Below, in pieces: positions 9,358 to 16,896 of a stretch of DNA of 64,000 nt (position 1 is the stretch's first letter; each line of letters opens with the position of its first letter). A program made the translations under genes and the position numbers. The notes beneath the pieces were generated by a model. That model was not told where the DNA came from, made no database searches, and saw nothing but the letters and a program-made list of their open reading frames with translations. This DNA comes from Peptoniphilus catoniae (GTDB lineage Bacteria; Bacillota; Clostridia; Tissierellales; Peptoniphilaceae). The stretch is taken from the NCBI RefSeq assembly GCF_901447155.2, contig NZ_LR588419.1:1-64000 (forward strand). Reading direction: 5' to 3'.

Positions 9358-9388
9358 AATAAATAGGCGACTTAGTCGCCTATTTATT
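9358..9388 (-). promoter_or_regulatory. Perfect stem-loop between dctP and dctQ
   Basis: Two exact 14-base arms (AATAAATAGGCGAC and its complement) with a three-base loop. It overlaps the dctP stop codon. On the minus strand it is followed by AAAAGGAGAAGA, the dctQ ribosome site, not a U-run. It most likely protects dctP mRNA or weakens read-through, giving more binding protein than permease. Confidence 0.8.
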
Positions 9389-10445
9389 ATTTATTGTATT
9401 CTTCACACATGTTAAATAAATCTTCTCCGAATTGTTTATGATACTTATCATACATAGGTTGAACTGCATCTCTAAAAGCTTGCTTTTGTTCAGGAGAAAG
9501 TATATTTGTTTCAAGTCCGCCTTCAGTCTTTAAATTTTCTATAGCCTTACCATTGGCTTCAAGTTCCATTTTTCTTTGAGTATCAACATAATTCTTGCCT
9601 TCTTCTGTAATAATAGTTTTTTGTTCATCAGTTAATGAATTAAATTTATTTGCATTCATAATGAAAGCTAAGAAATTATGAACGTGTTCATCAATAGTTT
9701 GATACTTTTGAACTTCGTAAAACTTATTTGCAAAAGTTAGTGAAGGTGGATTTTCTTGTGCTTCAACAGTGCCTTGTTGCAAACCTGTATATAGTTCAGT
9801 AAAGCTCATCGGGGTAGGATTTGCTCCAAGAGTTTTATAGAAGTCTATAAATATAGGACTTTCCATAACTCTCATTTTAACTCCCTTTAAGTCTTCAGGC
9901 TTTTCTATAGGTCCTGTATTTGTAGTTGTAGATCTAGGTCCATTATAGCTGTAGCCTAGGTTGTGGATTCCGTTTTCTTCAAGCTTAGCATTGAAATATT
10001 CTCCAACCTTTCCATCAAGTGCCGCAAAAGCTGCATCTGAAGATTTAAATAAGTAAGGCATATCCAAAATTCCGAATTCTTCAGAATAAGTTGTAAGTAC
10101 TGATGTTGCAGGTAGAGCCGCATCAAGAGTTCCCATTGCTACGGATTCTGTTATTTGAACGTCTCCTCCTAAAGCACCGTTAGGATAGATTTCAATCGTC
10201 AAGCTTCCCTTTGATCTTTCTTCAACATTTTTCTTGAACTCAAGAAGAGCTTGGTGAGTTGATCTGTCTTCAGGTTCAACGTGTCCTATTTTAATAACTA
10301 CTGAATCTCCTGTTGCTTGAGTTGTTTCTTGAGTTTCTGCATTTTTTCCATTTTCCTGTGCCTTGTTTTCTCCACCTTTATTTCCACCGCAAGCAGTTAA
10401 AACAAATGTCAGAGCAAGTACAAGTAGTAAAAGTTTTTTCTTCAT
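9387..10445 (-). CDS. dctP: TRAP transporter substrate-binding lipoprotein (DctP)
   Basis: A 352-residue lipoprotein. The signal sequence ends in a lipobox (VLTACGG), followed by a Ser/Thr/Asn/Glu-rich linker and the DctP fold starting VVIKIGHVEPEDRSTHQALLEFKK. The conserved carboxylate-binding Arg is in KGVKMRVMESPIF. The DctP family mostly binds organic acids. First of the transporter genes, 20 bp after the small AcnX subunit gene. The match with AcnX suggests the ligand is a hydroxylated carboxylic or imino acid. Confidence 0.92.
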   Translation of the reverse strand: MKKKLLLLVLALTFVLTACGGNKGGENKAQENGKNAETQETTQATGDSVVIKIGHVEPEDRSTHQALLEFKKNVEERSKGSLTIEIYPNGALGGDVQITESVAMGTLDAALPATSVLTTYSEEFGILDMPYLFKSSDAAFAALDGKVGEYFNAKLEENGIHNLGYSYNGPRSTTTNTGPIEKPEDLKGVKMRVMESPIFIDFYKTLGANPTPMSFTELYTGLQQGTVEAQENPPSLTFANKFYEVQKYQTIDEHVHNFLAFIMNANKFNSLTDEQKTIITEEGKNYVDTQRKMELEANGKAIENLKTEGGLETNILSPEQKQAFRDAVQPMYDKYHKQFGEDLFNMCEEYNK

Positions 10446-10465
10446 AAATTTCCTCCAAAATATTT

Positions 10466-10870
10466 TTATAGAATAGTTATTTCTTCATTTGTTGCGTCTA
10501 ATCTTATCTTATCTCCGTCTTTTACAGTTTCATAAAATTCCGGATCAACTTTATCTACCATAGGCACTTCAAAGATTATGGCACTTGATACTAAAACAGT
10601 TTCAGGGTGCTCAACTATCATGCCTGCAGGTTGATTGTTTCTCTTCATTAATTGGAAAAGTCCATCGGCTTGTACTACGCTGCTTCCCTTACCGCTAGGG
10701 AATGCTAAAATTTTATTTGCTATCACCTTTCCTTCAAGGTCATGTGCCTTTTCAAGTACTGTTCCCGTTTCAGGATCTATTAGATAAAACATAATGTCAT
10801 CTTTTGAAAAAATAACCTCAGCTTCTACTGATCCCTCAGATATTTTATGACATTTAAACAATTTACTCAT
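10466..10870 (-). CDS. Aconitase X swivel-domain subunit (DUF126)
   Basis: A 134-residue protein, the small half of two-subunit aconitase X. The swivel motif LAFPSGKGSSVVQADGLFQL at about 68-87 carries the active-site Ser. The frame is open upstream to 10963 but MSKLFKCHKISEG with GGAGGTAAAATA before the ATG is the true start. Its ATG shares one base with the TAA of the large subunit, so translation is coupled. The two subunits together form the dehydratase. Confidence 0.92.
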   Translation of the reverse strand: MSKLFKCHKISEGSVEAEVIFSKDDIMFYLIDPETGTVLEKAHDLEGKVIANKILAFPSGKGSSVVQADGLFQLMKRNNQPAGMIVEHPETVLVSSAIIFEVPMVDKVDPEFYETVKDGDKIRLDATNEEITIL

Positions 10871-12075
10871 TATTTTACCTCCCCTGTAACTGCAGCTTCT
10901 ATACAAGTATCCAAGTCTCTTATAACGAAGTTGATTCCTCTTCTTTGAGGATAGTAGGCACATTTAGGAGATTCAGTTAAACCTATTTTACCCTTTAAGA
11001 ATTTCCAACAAGGTTGGTCAGGGCAAGTACTTGGTATTATATGTGCTCCAAGTCCTTCAAGTTCTTCGTCTATTCCCATCAGCTCAGCCATATGTTTAAC
11101 GTGTGATGATGTTAAAATATACATTTCTTTCTTAAGCTTTCTGCCTTGAAGTCTTTCATGAATGTGCTTGCATTCGTTTAAAGTGAAATGTGGACAACCG
11201 AACATTACAAAATCAATTTCTCTGTTTCCTTCAAGAGATATTTCTTTTAATACCTCTTCAAAGTCTTCATTTGTAATTGTTACTTTTCTTTCAGGTTCCT
11301 TTCCTCCAAATGCAGTTTCAAGATCCGGAGCTTCAGGTGTAACACCAACTATATGATACATATCATAAGCTCCTGATGTGTTAAGCTGTGCTCCTAAATT
11401 TCTAAAAGCTTCAGGGCTTATGTGTTTAGGTAGACCTGTAAATACAGGAATTCCGTGACCTATTTTTTTGCCGCACATACCAAGCATGTGGTAGCAATAA
11501 TCATTGTCCATATCAGCCTGTACATCTACAAGAATAGTTCCCTTTCTGTTCTCATCAAATAGAAGACCATATTCCGGAACATAACCTGTAATAGAAGCAA
11601 ACAAAGCTGAGTTTGCACCTTCCCTGTTAGTCCTTGCACCCCATACCGCATTTGCATAAGGAGTGGCACTTGATTCAGAATAAGCAACTACCTCTCCGAA
11701 ATTCGGAACGTTTGTATCTATGTAAGGAGTACAGTTATAACTTAAAACAGCTCCAAGCTTCTTATAAGCATTGTGAGTTCTTTCCATCATTTTATAATCT
11801 TCTTCACTTACAAGGCCCTTTGCTTCAAAATAAGGTAGGCACCAACCTGGATTTACTGTAGGTGCAATTCTGCACTTAGCCCCCATGTCAACCATTTTTT
11901 CAGCAAGCCACAAGTCAGCGTCTTGATTACTTAAAGCTACGTGAGCTCTTGTAATTGGAACCATCCTCTCAGCTCCAAAAGATTCTCCTACTGCAACTTG
12001 AACCTTCATTGCAAGTTGTGCACCCGGACCATACTTTCCATCAAGCAGGTCCTGTTGATCTTTAGTTAATTTCAT
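10870..12075 (-). CDS. Aconitase X catalytic subunit (DUF521)
   Basis: A 401-residue protein of the AcnX large-subunit family. Recognisable segments are GPGAQLAMKVQVAVGESFGA, IAPTVNPGWCLPYFE, LSYNCTPY, MFGCPHFTLNECKHI and PSTCPDQPCW, which supply several Cys for an iron-sulfur cluster. Known bacterial AcnX enzymes dehydrate cis-3-hydroxy-L-proline, and an archaeal form dehydrates phosphomevalonate. First gene of the operon, followed by the small subunit and a TRAP transporter. That setting favours a catabolic dehydratase acting on an imported compound. The substrate is inferred, not shown. Confidence 0.92.
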   Translation of the reverse strand: MKLTKDQQDLLDGKYGPGAQLAMKVQVAVGESFGAERMVPITRAHVALSNQDADLWLAEKMVDMGAKCRIAPTVNPGWCLPYFEAKGLVSEEDYKMMERTHNAYKKLGAVLSYNCTPYIDTNVPNFGEVVAYSESSATPYANAVWGARTNREGANSALFASITGYVPEYGLLFDENRKGTILVDVQADMDNDYCYHMLGMCGKKIGHGIPVFTGLPKHISPEAFRNLGAQLNTSGAYDMYHIVGVTPEAPDLETAFGGKEPERKVTITNEDFEEVLKEISLEGNREIDFVMFGCPHFTLNECKHIHERLQGRKLKKEMYILTSSHVKHMAELMGIDEELEGLGAHIIPSTCPDQPCWKFLKGKIGLTESPKCAYYPQRRGINFVIRDLDTCIEAAVTGEVK

Positions 12076-12132
12076 AAACCAGTCTCCTTTCCTTAGGTAA
12101 ACATTTACAAGTTTAGTTCTTTATGTACTAGA

Positions 12133-12161
12133 AGTATACATCTCTTTATCTTTTAAGTCAA
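12133..12161 (-). promoter_or_regulatory. Sigma-A promoter of the AcnX-TRAP operon
   Basis: On the minus strand TTGACT (12161-12156), a 17-bp spacer and TATACT (12138-12133). The -10 lies in an imperfect inverted repeat (TGTACTA-GAA-GTATACA on the plus strand, 12124-12140) that could be a GntR-type operator. Confidence 0.75.
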
Positions 12162-12484
12162 TCATTTATAGGTTGAAACTTATTTATATTTTTTTAAAAA
12201 TATTTCTATAAATCTATGGTGTTTTATAGCAAACTCCACTATTTTAGTAGATATTTGTATTTTTCTTGTAACGGCTATAAATTTATTTTAAAGATAGCTT
12301 TACTACTATTATTAATTTTTAAATTCTATGTAAAATAAATATATCGGTTTTGAAATCGTTATCTTTTTTTCTTGTTCTTATTAATTTTTCTATACCTTTT
12401 CTTCCAAAAAAGTTATTAAATAAAAGTAGTAGAAGATTTGTTAACATAACTAAGAATTATTTAAAGGTCTCGTAAAAATTCATC
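12162..12484. other. AT-rich intergenic stretch with no recognised feature
   Basis: Roughly 320 bases of AT-rich sequence between the AcnX promoter and the tRNA promoter. No frame of useful length with a ribosome site, and no convincing hairpin or repeat was found. Confidence 0.5.
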
Positions 12485-12513
12485 TTGAGCAAGCTTAATT
12501 AATATGCTATACT
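12485..12513 (+). promoter_or_regulatory. Promoter of tRNA-Thr
   Basis: TTGAGC (12485-12490), exact 17-bp spacer, TATACT (12508-12513). Transcription would begin near 12520, about 20 nt ahead of the mature tRNA. Confidence 0.8.
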
Positions 12514-12540
12514 GATATGCGTTCACAGGTTTAAGGATAT

Positions 12541-12616
12541 GCTATCGTAGCTCAGTAGGTAGAGCACTACATTGGTAATGTAGAGGTCGCGGGTTCAAAT
12601 CCCGCCGTTAGCTCCA
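12541..12616 (+). tRNA. tRNA-Thr (anticodon GGT), CCA encoded
   Basis: A full cloverleaf reads directly: acceptor GCTATCG/CGTTAGC, D stem GCTC/GAGC, anticodon stem CTACA/TGTAG around TTGGTAA (anticodon GGT), variable AGGTC, T stem GCGGG/CCCGC with loop TTCAAAT, then discriminator T and CCA. It decodes ACC and ACT. The acceptor stem has one T-T mismatch at pair 5-68, which is unusual. All other stems pair fully. Confidence 0.95.
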
Positions 12617-12696
12617 TTTTAAAATGTGGTGACAGGTGGTAACTGGTGTCTGTAGTTTACAGATAGGTTACACCTTATACAAATAAAAAATAATTT

Positions 12697-12724
12697 AAAG
12701 GCACTTATCTAAGTGTCTTTTTTA
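12697..12724 (+). terminator. Terminator after tRNA-Thr
   Basis: AAAGGCACTT/AAGTGTCTTT stem with loop ATCT and a T run (TTTTTTATTT). Confidence 0.8.
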
Positions 12725-12788
12725 TTTAATAAATCTCTCATATTTCTTTCACAAAATCTGGGTATAATTTGTTTAGGAGGTTGATATT

Positions 12789-14780
12789 ATGAAAAAAATT
12801 ATTTCTCTTTTACTTATCCTTACACTACTTATACCAAGTGGTTGCATGGCTGAAGCTTCCACTAAAACAATTGCCAGTGAGGAAAAAAGCGAAGAAGTTT
12901 TACGCCTAAAAAAATTATTTAATATAGGCGATTATAAAAATTTTGATTTTTCTTCTTATACCAACGAAAATAAAAAGGTACTTTCTTATCAATGGTCAGA
13001 TACAGGATCCAGTTTAAATATTGAAACTGATAGTGAAGGTAATATTTTAAGCTACTCAAAGTACGAAGATTCCGAAAATACTTCAGGTATTAATCTAAAG
13101 GATAAAAAAGAAATTCAAAAAAAGGCTGATGACTTTATTAAAAAAATAGCTCCGGATGTTTCTACTACATATAGGCCTGAAGATGTTTCAATTTATTTAG
13201 GCTCAAAGTCCGCAGATGTAACTTATTACAGATATGTAAATGACATTAAAGTAAGAAGCGACTATATAAGTGTAAGTGTTAATCTATCCAATGGTGAAAT
13301 AGAAAGATTTTATACAACAGAAAACTTTACGGATTTTCCCGACTCAAAGTTTCCTGATCCAAGTAAGGCTATAGCTAAAGAAGAGGCCTTTAATAAGATC
13401 TTCCACGAAAATCCTATGTATTTAACCTACTATATGAATCCAAGCTTTTATAACAAAACCCCGTCCTACTTCCCGGCTTACACTCAACTTAAGAAAAACG
13501 ACCTGTTAGATGCAATTTCAGGAGATTTTATTGATTTCAACGAAGACATTATTGCCTATAAAAAAGAAGAAGAAGCCAAGGATGCCGCTGCAGCTGAAGG
13601 TGAAGGAGGAATTTCTTTATCAGAAGTTGAAATGTCAGAGCTTAATACTGTTAAAGGTCTTAAAACTTTAGACGAGGTCAAAAAGTATTTATCTGATAAT
13701 TTTGATTTGCAAAAATATGAGCTTAAATCAACTTCTCTTAATAAGTATTCCGAAGATAAGTATGCTTATGCTTTTTACTATCAGAACAAAAAATCAAGTA
13801 TTAATATAGCTGTTGATGCTGAAAATCTTGAGCTTATAAATTACAATAATTATTTTGACGGATCTGGAAAGAAAGCTAACCTAAGCTCTGAAAAAGCGAT
13901 TAAAGCTGCTGATGAATTTATTAAAAAATATAATTCTTCAAAGGATATTGATAAAACTAATCCCATTGTGTCTTCAAGTCCTTACTCAACTCAGGTAACC
14001 TATTACCGTCAAAAGGATAATCACTATATAGTTAAAAATGGAATTGAAATAAGTATAGATAACAAAACAGGTAAGGTTACTGAATATGTTCTTTCCTTAG
14101 ACGATTTGGAATTTAAACCTATTGGCGATGTAATATCAGAGCAAGAAGCCAAAAAAATAGCCATGGATAATATAAGCTTGTCCTATGCTTATGTAAACAA
14201 TGAAGTTAGACTTGTCTATGATTTTGACTATGATCTTATTATTAGAGCTAATGACGGAAAACTTGTTGGTAGTGGAGGTAAAGTCTTTGGAGATTCAGAT
14301 ATTGTTTATGAAGACTTGGATAAGTCAAGCTACAAGGATGAGCTGGAGTATTTGACCTCCCTAGGTATAGGTCTGCCTAAGTCATCTAAGGTAAGTGATC
14401 CTGTTACAGTTATGGATTATGTATATCTTTTAAGCCTTATAGAAAGCCCTATGGTTTATGAAAAAGATTTTATAGCCTCACATTTAGACTACTGGATTTT
14501 TGAAGACCTTAACGATGACGACATTGAAAAGAGTCTTACTAGAAAAGATGCAGTAAAGTGGATAATGAACTCTATGAATTATAAAGGTATCAAGGACTTA
14601 AAGGATGTTTTTGACAGCTCCATATTTACAGACTACAAGTCCATACCTAAAGACTATAGAGCTTATTACGCTTTAGCTAAAGCATATTCCATTTATGACT
14701 TTAAAGATGCTTCTCCTAATAAAACCCTAACCTTGGAAGAAGCCCTACACCTAATTTATAACTATGTCAATGCCAGATAA
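12789..14780 (+). CDS. Exported YcdB/YcdC-repeat protein with degenerate SLH-like C terminus
   Basis: A 663-residue secreted protein. Residues 1-23 form a signal peptide; the Cys in IPSGCMAEAS could be lipidated, but Pro at -3 makes it a poor lipobox. Two PepSY-like YcdB/YcdC units follow (about 35-215 and 285-455): each has a VTYYR strand (VTYYRYVNDIKVRSDYISV; VTYYRQKDNHYIVKNGIEI) and a following glycine turn. The last 150 residues resemble weakened SLH modules (FTDYKSIPKDYRAYYALAKA). An acidic linker rich in Glu and Ala lies at about 257-275. This type is found at the surface of Gram-positive bacteria and no enzymatic role is known. AGGAGG precedes the ATG. Confidence 0.75.
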   Translation: MKKIISLLLILTLLIPSGCMAEASTKTIASEEKSEEVLRLKKLFNIGDYKNFDFSSYTNENKKVLSYQWSDTGSSLNIETDSEGNILSYSKYEDSENTSGINLKDKKEIQKKADDFIKKIAPDVSTTYRPEDVSIYLGSKSADVTYYRYVNDIKVRSDYISVSVNLSNGEIERFYTTENFTDFPDSKFPDPSKAIAKEEAFNKIFHENPMYLTYYMNPSFYNKTPSYFPAYTQLKKNDLLDAISGDFIDFNEDIIAYKKEEEAKDAAAAEGEGGISLSEVEMSELNTVKGLKTLDEVKKYLSDNFDLQKYELKSTSLNKYSEDKYAYAFYYQNKKSSINIAVDAENLELINYNNYFDGSGKKANLSSEKAIKAADEFIKKYNSSKDIDKTNPIVSSSPYSTQVTYYRQKDNHYIVKNGIEISIDNKTGKVTEYVLSLDDLEFKPIGDVISEQEAKKIAMDNISLSYAYVNNEVRLVYDFDYDLIIRANDGKLVGSGGKVFGDSDIVYEDLDKSSYKDELEYLTSLGIGLPKSSKVSDPVTVMDYVYLLSLIESPMVYEKDFIASHLDYWIFEDLNDDDIEKSLTRKDAVKWIMNSMNYKGIKDLKDVFDSSIFTDYKSIPKDYRAYYALAKAYSIYDFKDASPNKTLTLEEALHLIYNYVNAR

Positions 14781-14827
14781 AAATATATAATTAGCCTATC
14801 TCTTAGGCAAGATAATGTAATATGTTT

Positions 14828-14872
14828 AAAAAATAGATGTGAGCTCTTATTGAGATTGCATCTATTTTTATA
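14828..14872 (+). terminator. Intrinsic terminator
   Basis: AAAAATAGATG pairs with CATCTATTTTT, with an inner CTC/GAG pair, followed by ATATTTT. It lies 50 bases after the YcdB-like gene. Confidence 0.8.
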
Positions 14873-15018
14873 TTTTAAATTTAAAATATCTTTTCCTCTT
14901 AAAGAGATTAATCGAAAATTTAAAAGATAACTGTTATAATTTTAAGTGTATACTAGTAAATTTAATTGTTTTTAATAGGTTTAAATCTAAAATCAAAAAT
15001 AAAATCCGAGGTGTAACT

Positions 15019-16020
15019 ATGCCTTTACAAATTGTTAGAAATGATATTACAAAAATGAAAGTTGATGCTATTGTTAATGCCGCCAACAATTCTCTTTTAG
15101 GAGGAGGCGGAGTAGATGGAGCTATTCATAGTGCGGCAGGTCCCGATTTACTGGAAGAGTGCAGAAGGCTTAATGGCTGCAAAACCGGAGATGCCAAAAT
15201 AACTAAGGCTTATTGCCTACCCTGTTCCTACGTTATTCACACAGTGGGTCCACGTTGGCAAGGTGGAGGGTATAATGAAGAAAAGCTACTTGAGTCATGT
15301 TACATAAACTCTCTTAACTTGGCAAAGAAATATAAATGTGAATCAGTTGCCTTTCCCCTGATTTCTTCAGGTGTCTATAGATACCCTAAGGACCAGGCTC
15401 TTAAGGTTGCCATTAACACTATTAGTGACTTCCTCCTTGAAAATGATATGACCGTCTATATAGTTATCTTCGATAAAAAATCATATCAAATAAGCGAAAA
15501 GCTTTTTTCTGATATTAAGGCCTACATAGATGATAAGTATGTAAAGGATTATGAGGATACAAAAAATGAATATAGACGCGATCTTCAAATACTTGAAGAA
15601 TATACCTTTTCTTCAGAAGCTAAGCTTTTAGATACAGGCGAAAAAAAGTCCGGCTCTTTAGAGAATGCTCTTGACCAAATAGACGAAAGCTTTTCGCAAA
15701 TGCTTCTTAGAAAAATTGATGAGCTGGGAATGACTGATGCCCAATGTTACAAAAAAGCAAATATAGATAGAAAGCTTTTTTCAAAAATTCGCTCCAACAA
15801 ATTTTATAAACCATCTAAGGCGACTGTTTTAGCCTTTGCCCTTGCTTTGGAACTTCCCCTTGATGAAATGGAGGACATGCTTATGAAAGCGGGCTTTGCC
15901 TTCTCCCCTTCAAGTAAGTTTGATATTATTGTGCAATATTTTGTAGAACAGGGAAATTATAAGGTCTACGAAATCAATGAGGCTCTTTTTGCCTTTGATC
16001 AAAATCTAATAGGTGGATAA
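15019..16020 (+). CDS. Macrodomain protein with C-terminal HTH-like domain
   Basis: A 333-residue two-domain protein. Residues 1-170 are a macrodomain: NAANNSLLGGGGVDGAIHSAAG is the ADP-ribose-binding loop and IHTVGPRW plus FPLISSGVYRYP the second loop, as in O-acetyl-ADP-ribose deacetylases of the MacroD type. After a charged linker, residues 225-325 form a helical domain like XRE HTH regulators (DAQCYKKANIDRKLFSKIRSNK; KPSKATVLAFALALELPLDEMEDML). The family removes ADP-ribose from proteins or nucleic acids or deacetylates O-acetyl-ADP-ribose. The added HTH domain suggests DNA or protein recruitment. A VWA gene follows in the same direction. Confidence 0.88.
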   Translation: MPLQIVRNDITKMKVDAIVNAANNSLLGGGGVDGAIHSAAGPDLLEECRRLNGCKTGDAKITKAYCLPCSYVIHTVGPRWQGGGYNEEKLLESCYINSLNLAKKYKCESVAFPLISSGVYRYPKDQALKVAINTISDFLLENDMTVYIVIFDKKSYQISEKLFSDIKAYIDDKYVKDYEDTKNEYRRDLQILEEYTFSSEAKLLDTGEKKSGSLENALDQIDESFSQMLLRKIDELGMTDAQCYKKANIDRKLFSKIRSNKFYKPSKATVLAFALALELPLDEMEDMLMKAGFAFSPSSKFDIIVQYFVEQGNYKVYEINEALFAFDQNLIGG

Positions 16021-16078
16021 TATATAAAATATGTCGCTTTTAATGCGACCACTTCATAAAATGAAAATATTATACTCT

Positions 16079-16119
16079 AGCTGTAAGGTAAGAAAACTCT
16101 TACAGCTACTTTTATTTTA
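16079..16119 (+). promoter_or_regulatory. Terminator-like hairpin between macrodomain and VWA genes
   Basis: AGCTGTAAG (16079-16087) pairs perfectly with CTTACAGCT (16099-16107), followed by ACTTTTATTTTAT and then directly by the VWA ribosome site. A TATACT hexamer lies just before it. It may end the macrodomain transcript, or act as an attenuator for the VWA gene. Confidence 0.7.
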
Positions 16120-16133
16120 TGGAGGAGATTTAT

Positions 16134-16793
16134 ATGAAAAAAAATTTAACAGAAATAGTTTTTATTCTTGACTGCAGCGGTTCCATGGCCGGACTTGAAG
16201 GTGATACTATAGGCGGATTTAATGCTATGATTAATAAACAGAAAAAGGCGAAAGGGGAAGCATTAATCTCAACAGTGCTCTTTAATAATGTAAGTAGAGT
16301 CCTCCATGACCGATTAGACTTAAAAGATATTCGCCCTATGACAGAGGCAGACTACACAGTTGGAGGTTGTACCGCCCTAGTTGATGCCATTGGCCTTTCC
16401 ATTAGGCACATAGGAAATATTCATAAATATGCCCGTCCTGAGGATGTACCCCAGCATACTATCTTTGTTATTACAACAGACGGTATGGAAAATGCCAGTC
16501 ATTACTACAATATAAATCAAGTTAGGCAAATAATCGAAAGACAGAAACAAAGATATAACTGGGAATTTCTTTTCCTAGGGGCCAATATTGACGCCTTGGA
16601 AACTGCAAAAAGCTTCGGAATAAATGAAGACCGTGCAGCTAACTACAACTGCGACAGTGAAGGTACAGCTCTAAATTATGAAGTCCTAAGCGATGCTATC
16701 AGCTCCCTTCGCTCTAATGCACCTTTAAGGAATAAATGGAAAAGTCGAATTGATGAAGATTTTAAAAACCGCAGACCTGATAATAAAAAATAA
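16134..16793 (+). CDS. von Willebrand factor A domain protein (TerY-like)
   Basis: A 219-residue cytoplasmic VWA protein. The metal-ion-dependent adhesion site is complete: DCSGS near residue 12, Thr in GGCTALVDAI and Asp in FVITTDGMENAS. No signal peptide or membrane helix is seen. An ATG at 16119 in the same frame overlaps the GGAGGAG ribosome site, so the ATG at 16134 is preferred. Proteins of this size in Firmicutes and in tellurite-resistance TerY clusters bind Mg2+ and protein partners. It follows the macrodomain gene by about 110 bp with a hairpin between. Confidence 0.88.
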   Translation: MKKNLTEIVFILDCSGSMAGLEGDTIGGFNAMINKQKKAKGEALISTVLFNNVSRVLHDRLDLKDIRPMTEADYTVGGCTALVDAIGLSIRHIGNIHKYARPEDVPQHTIFVITTDGMENASHYYNINQVRQIIERQKQRYNWEFLFLGANIDALETAKSFGINEDRAANYNCDSEGTALNYEVLSDAISSLRSNAPLRNKWKSRIDEDFKNRRPDNKK

Positions 16794-16800
16794 ACATTTA

Positions 16801-16830
16801 AAAAGCCGGAGAATAACAACTCCGGCTTTT
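16801..16830. terminator. Bidirectional intrinsic terminator
   Basis: AAAAGCCGGAG and CTCCGGCTTTT form a perfect 11-bp stem around AATAACAA. It separates the VWA gene from the convergent aminotransferase gene. Confidence 0.93.
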
Positions 16831-16896
16831 ATAATAAAAACTTGCTCTATATATTGACTTAGGTCATATTAAGTTTTATTTAGACTTTAAAATATT

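Noticed and set aside
16021-16050. GTCGC/GCGAC hairpin after the macrodomain gene as a terminator
   Set aside because: It lacks a T run. The second hairpin at 16079 is the better candidate.
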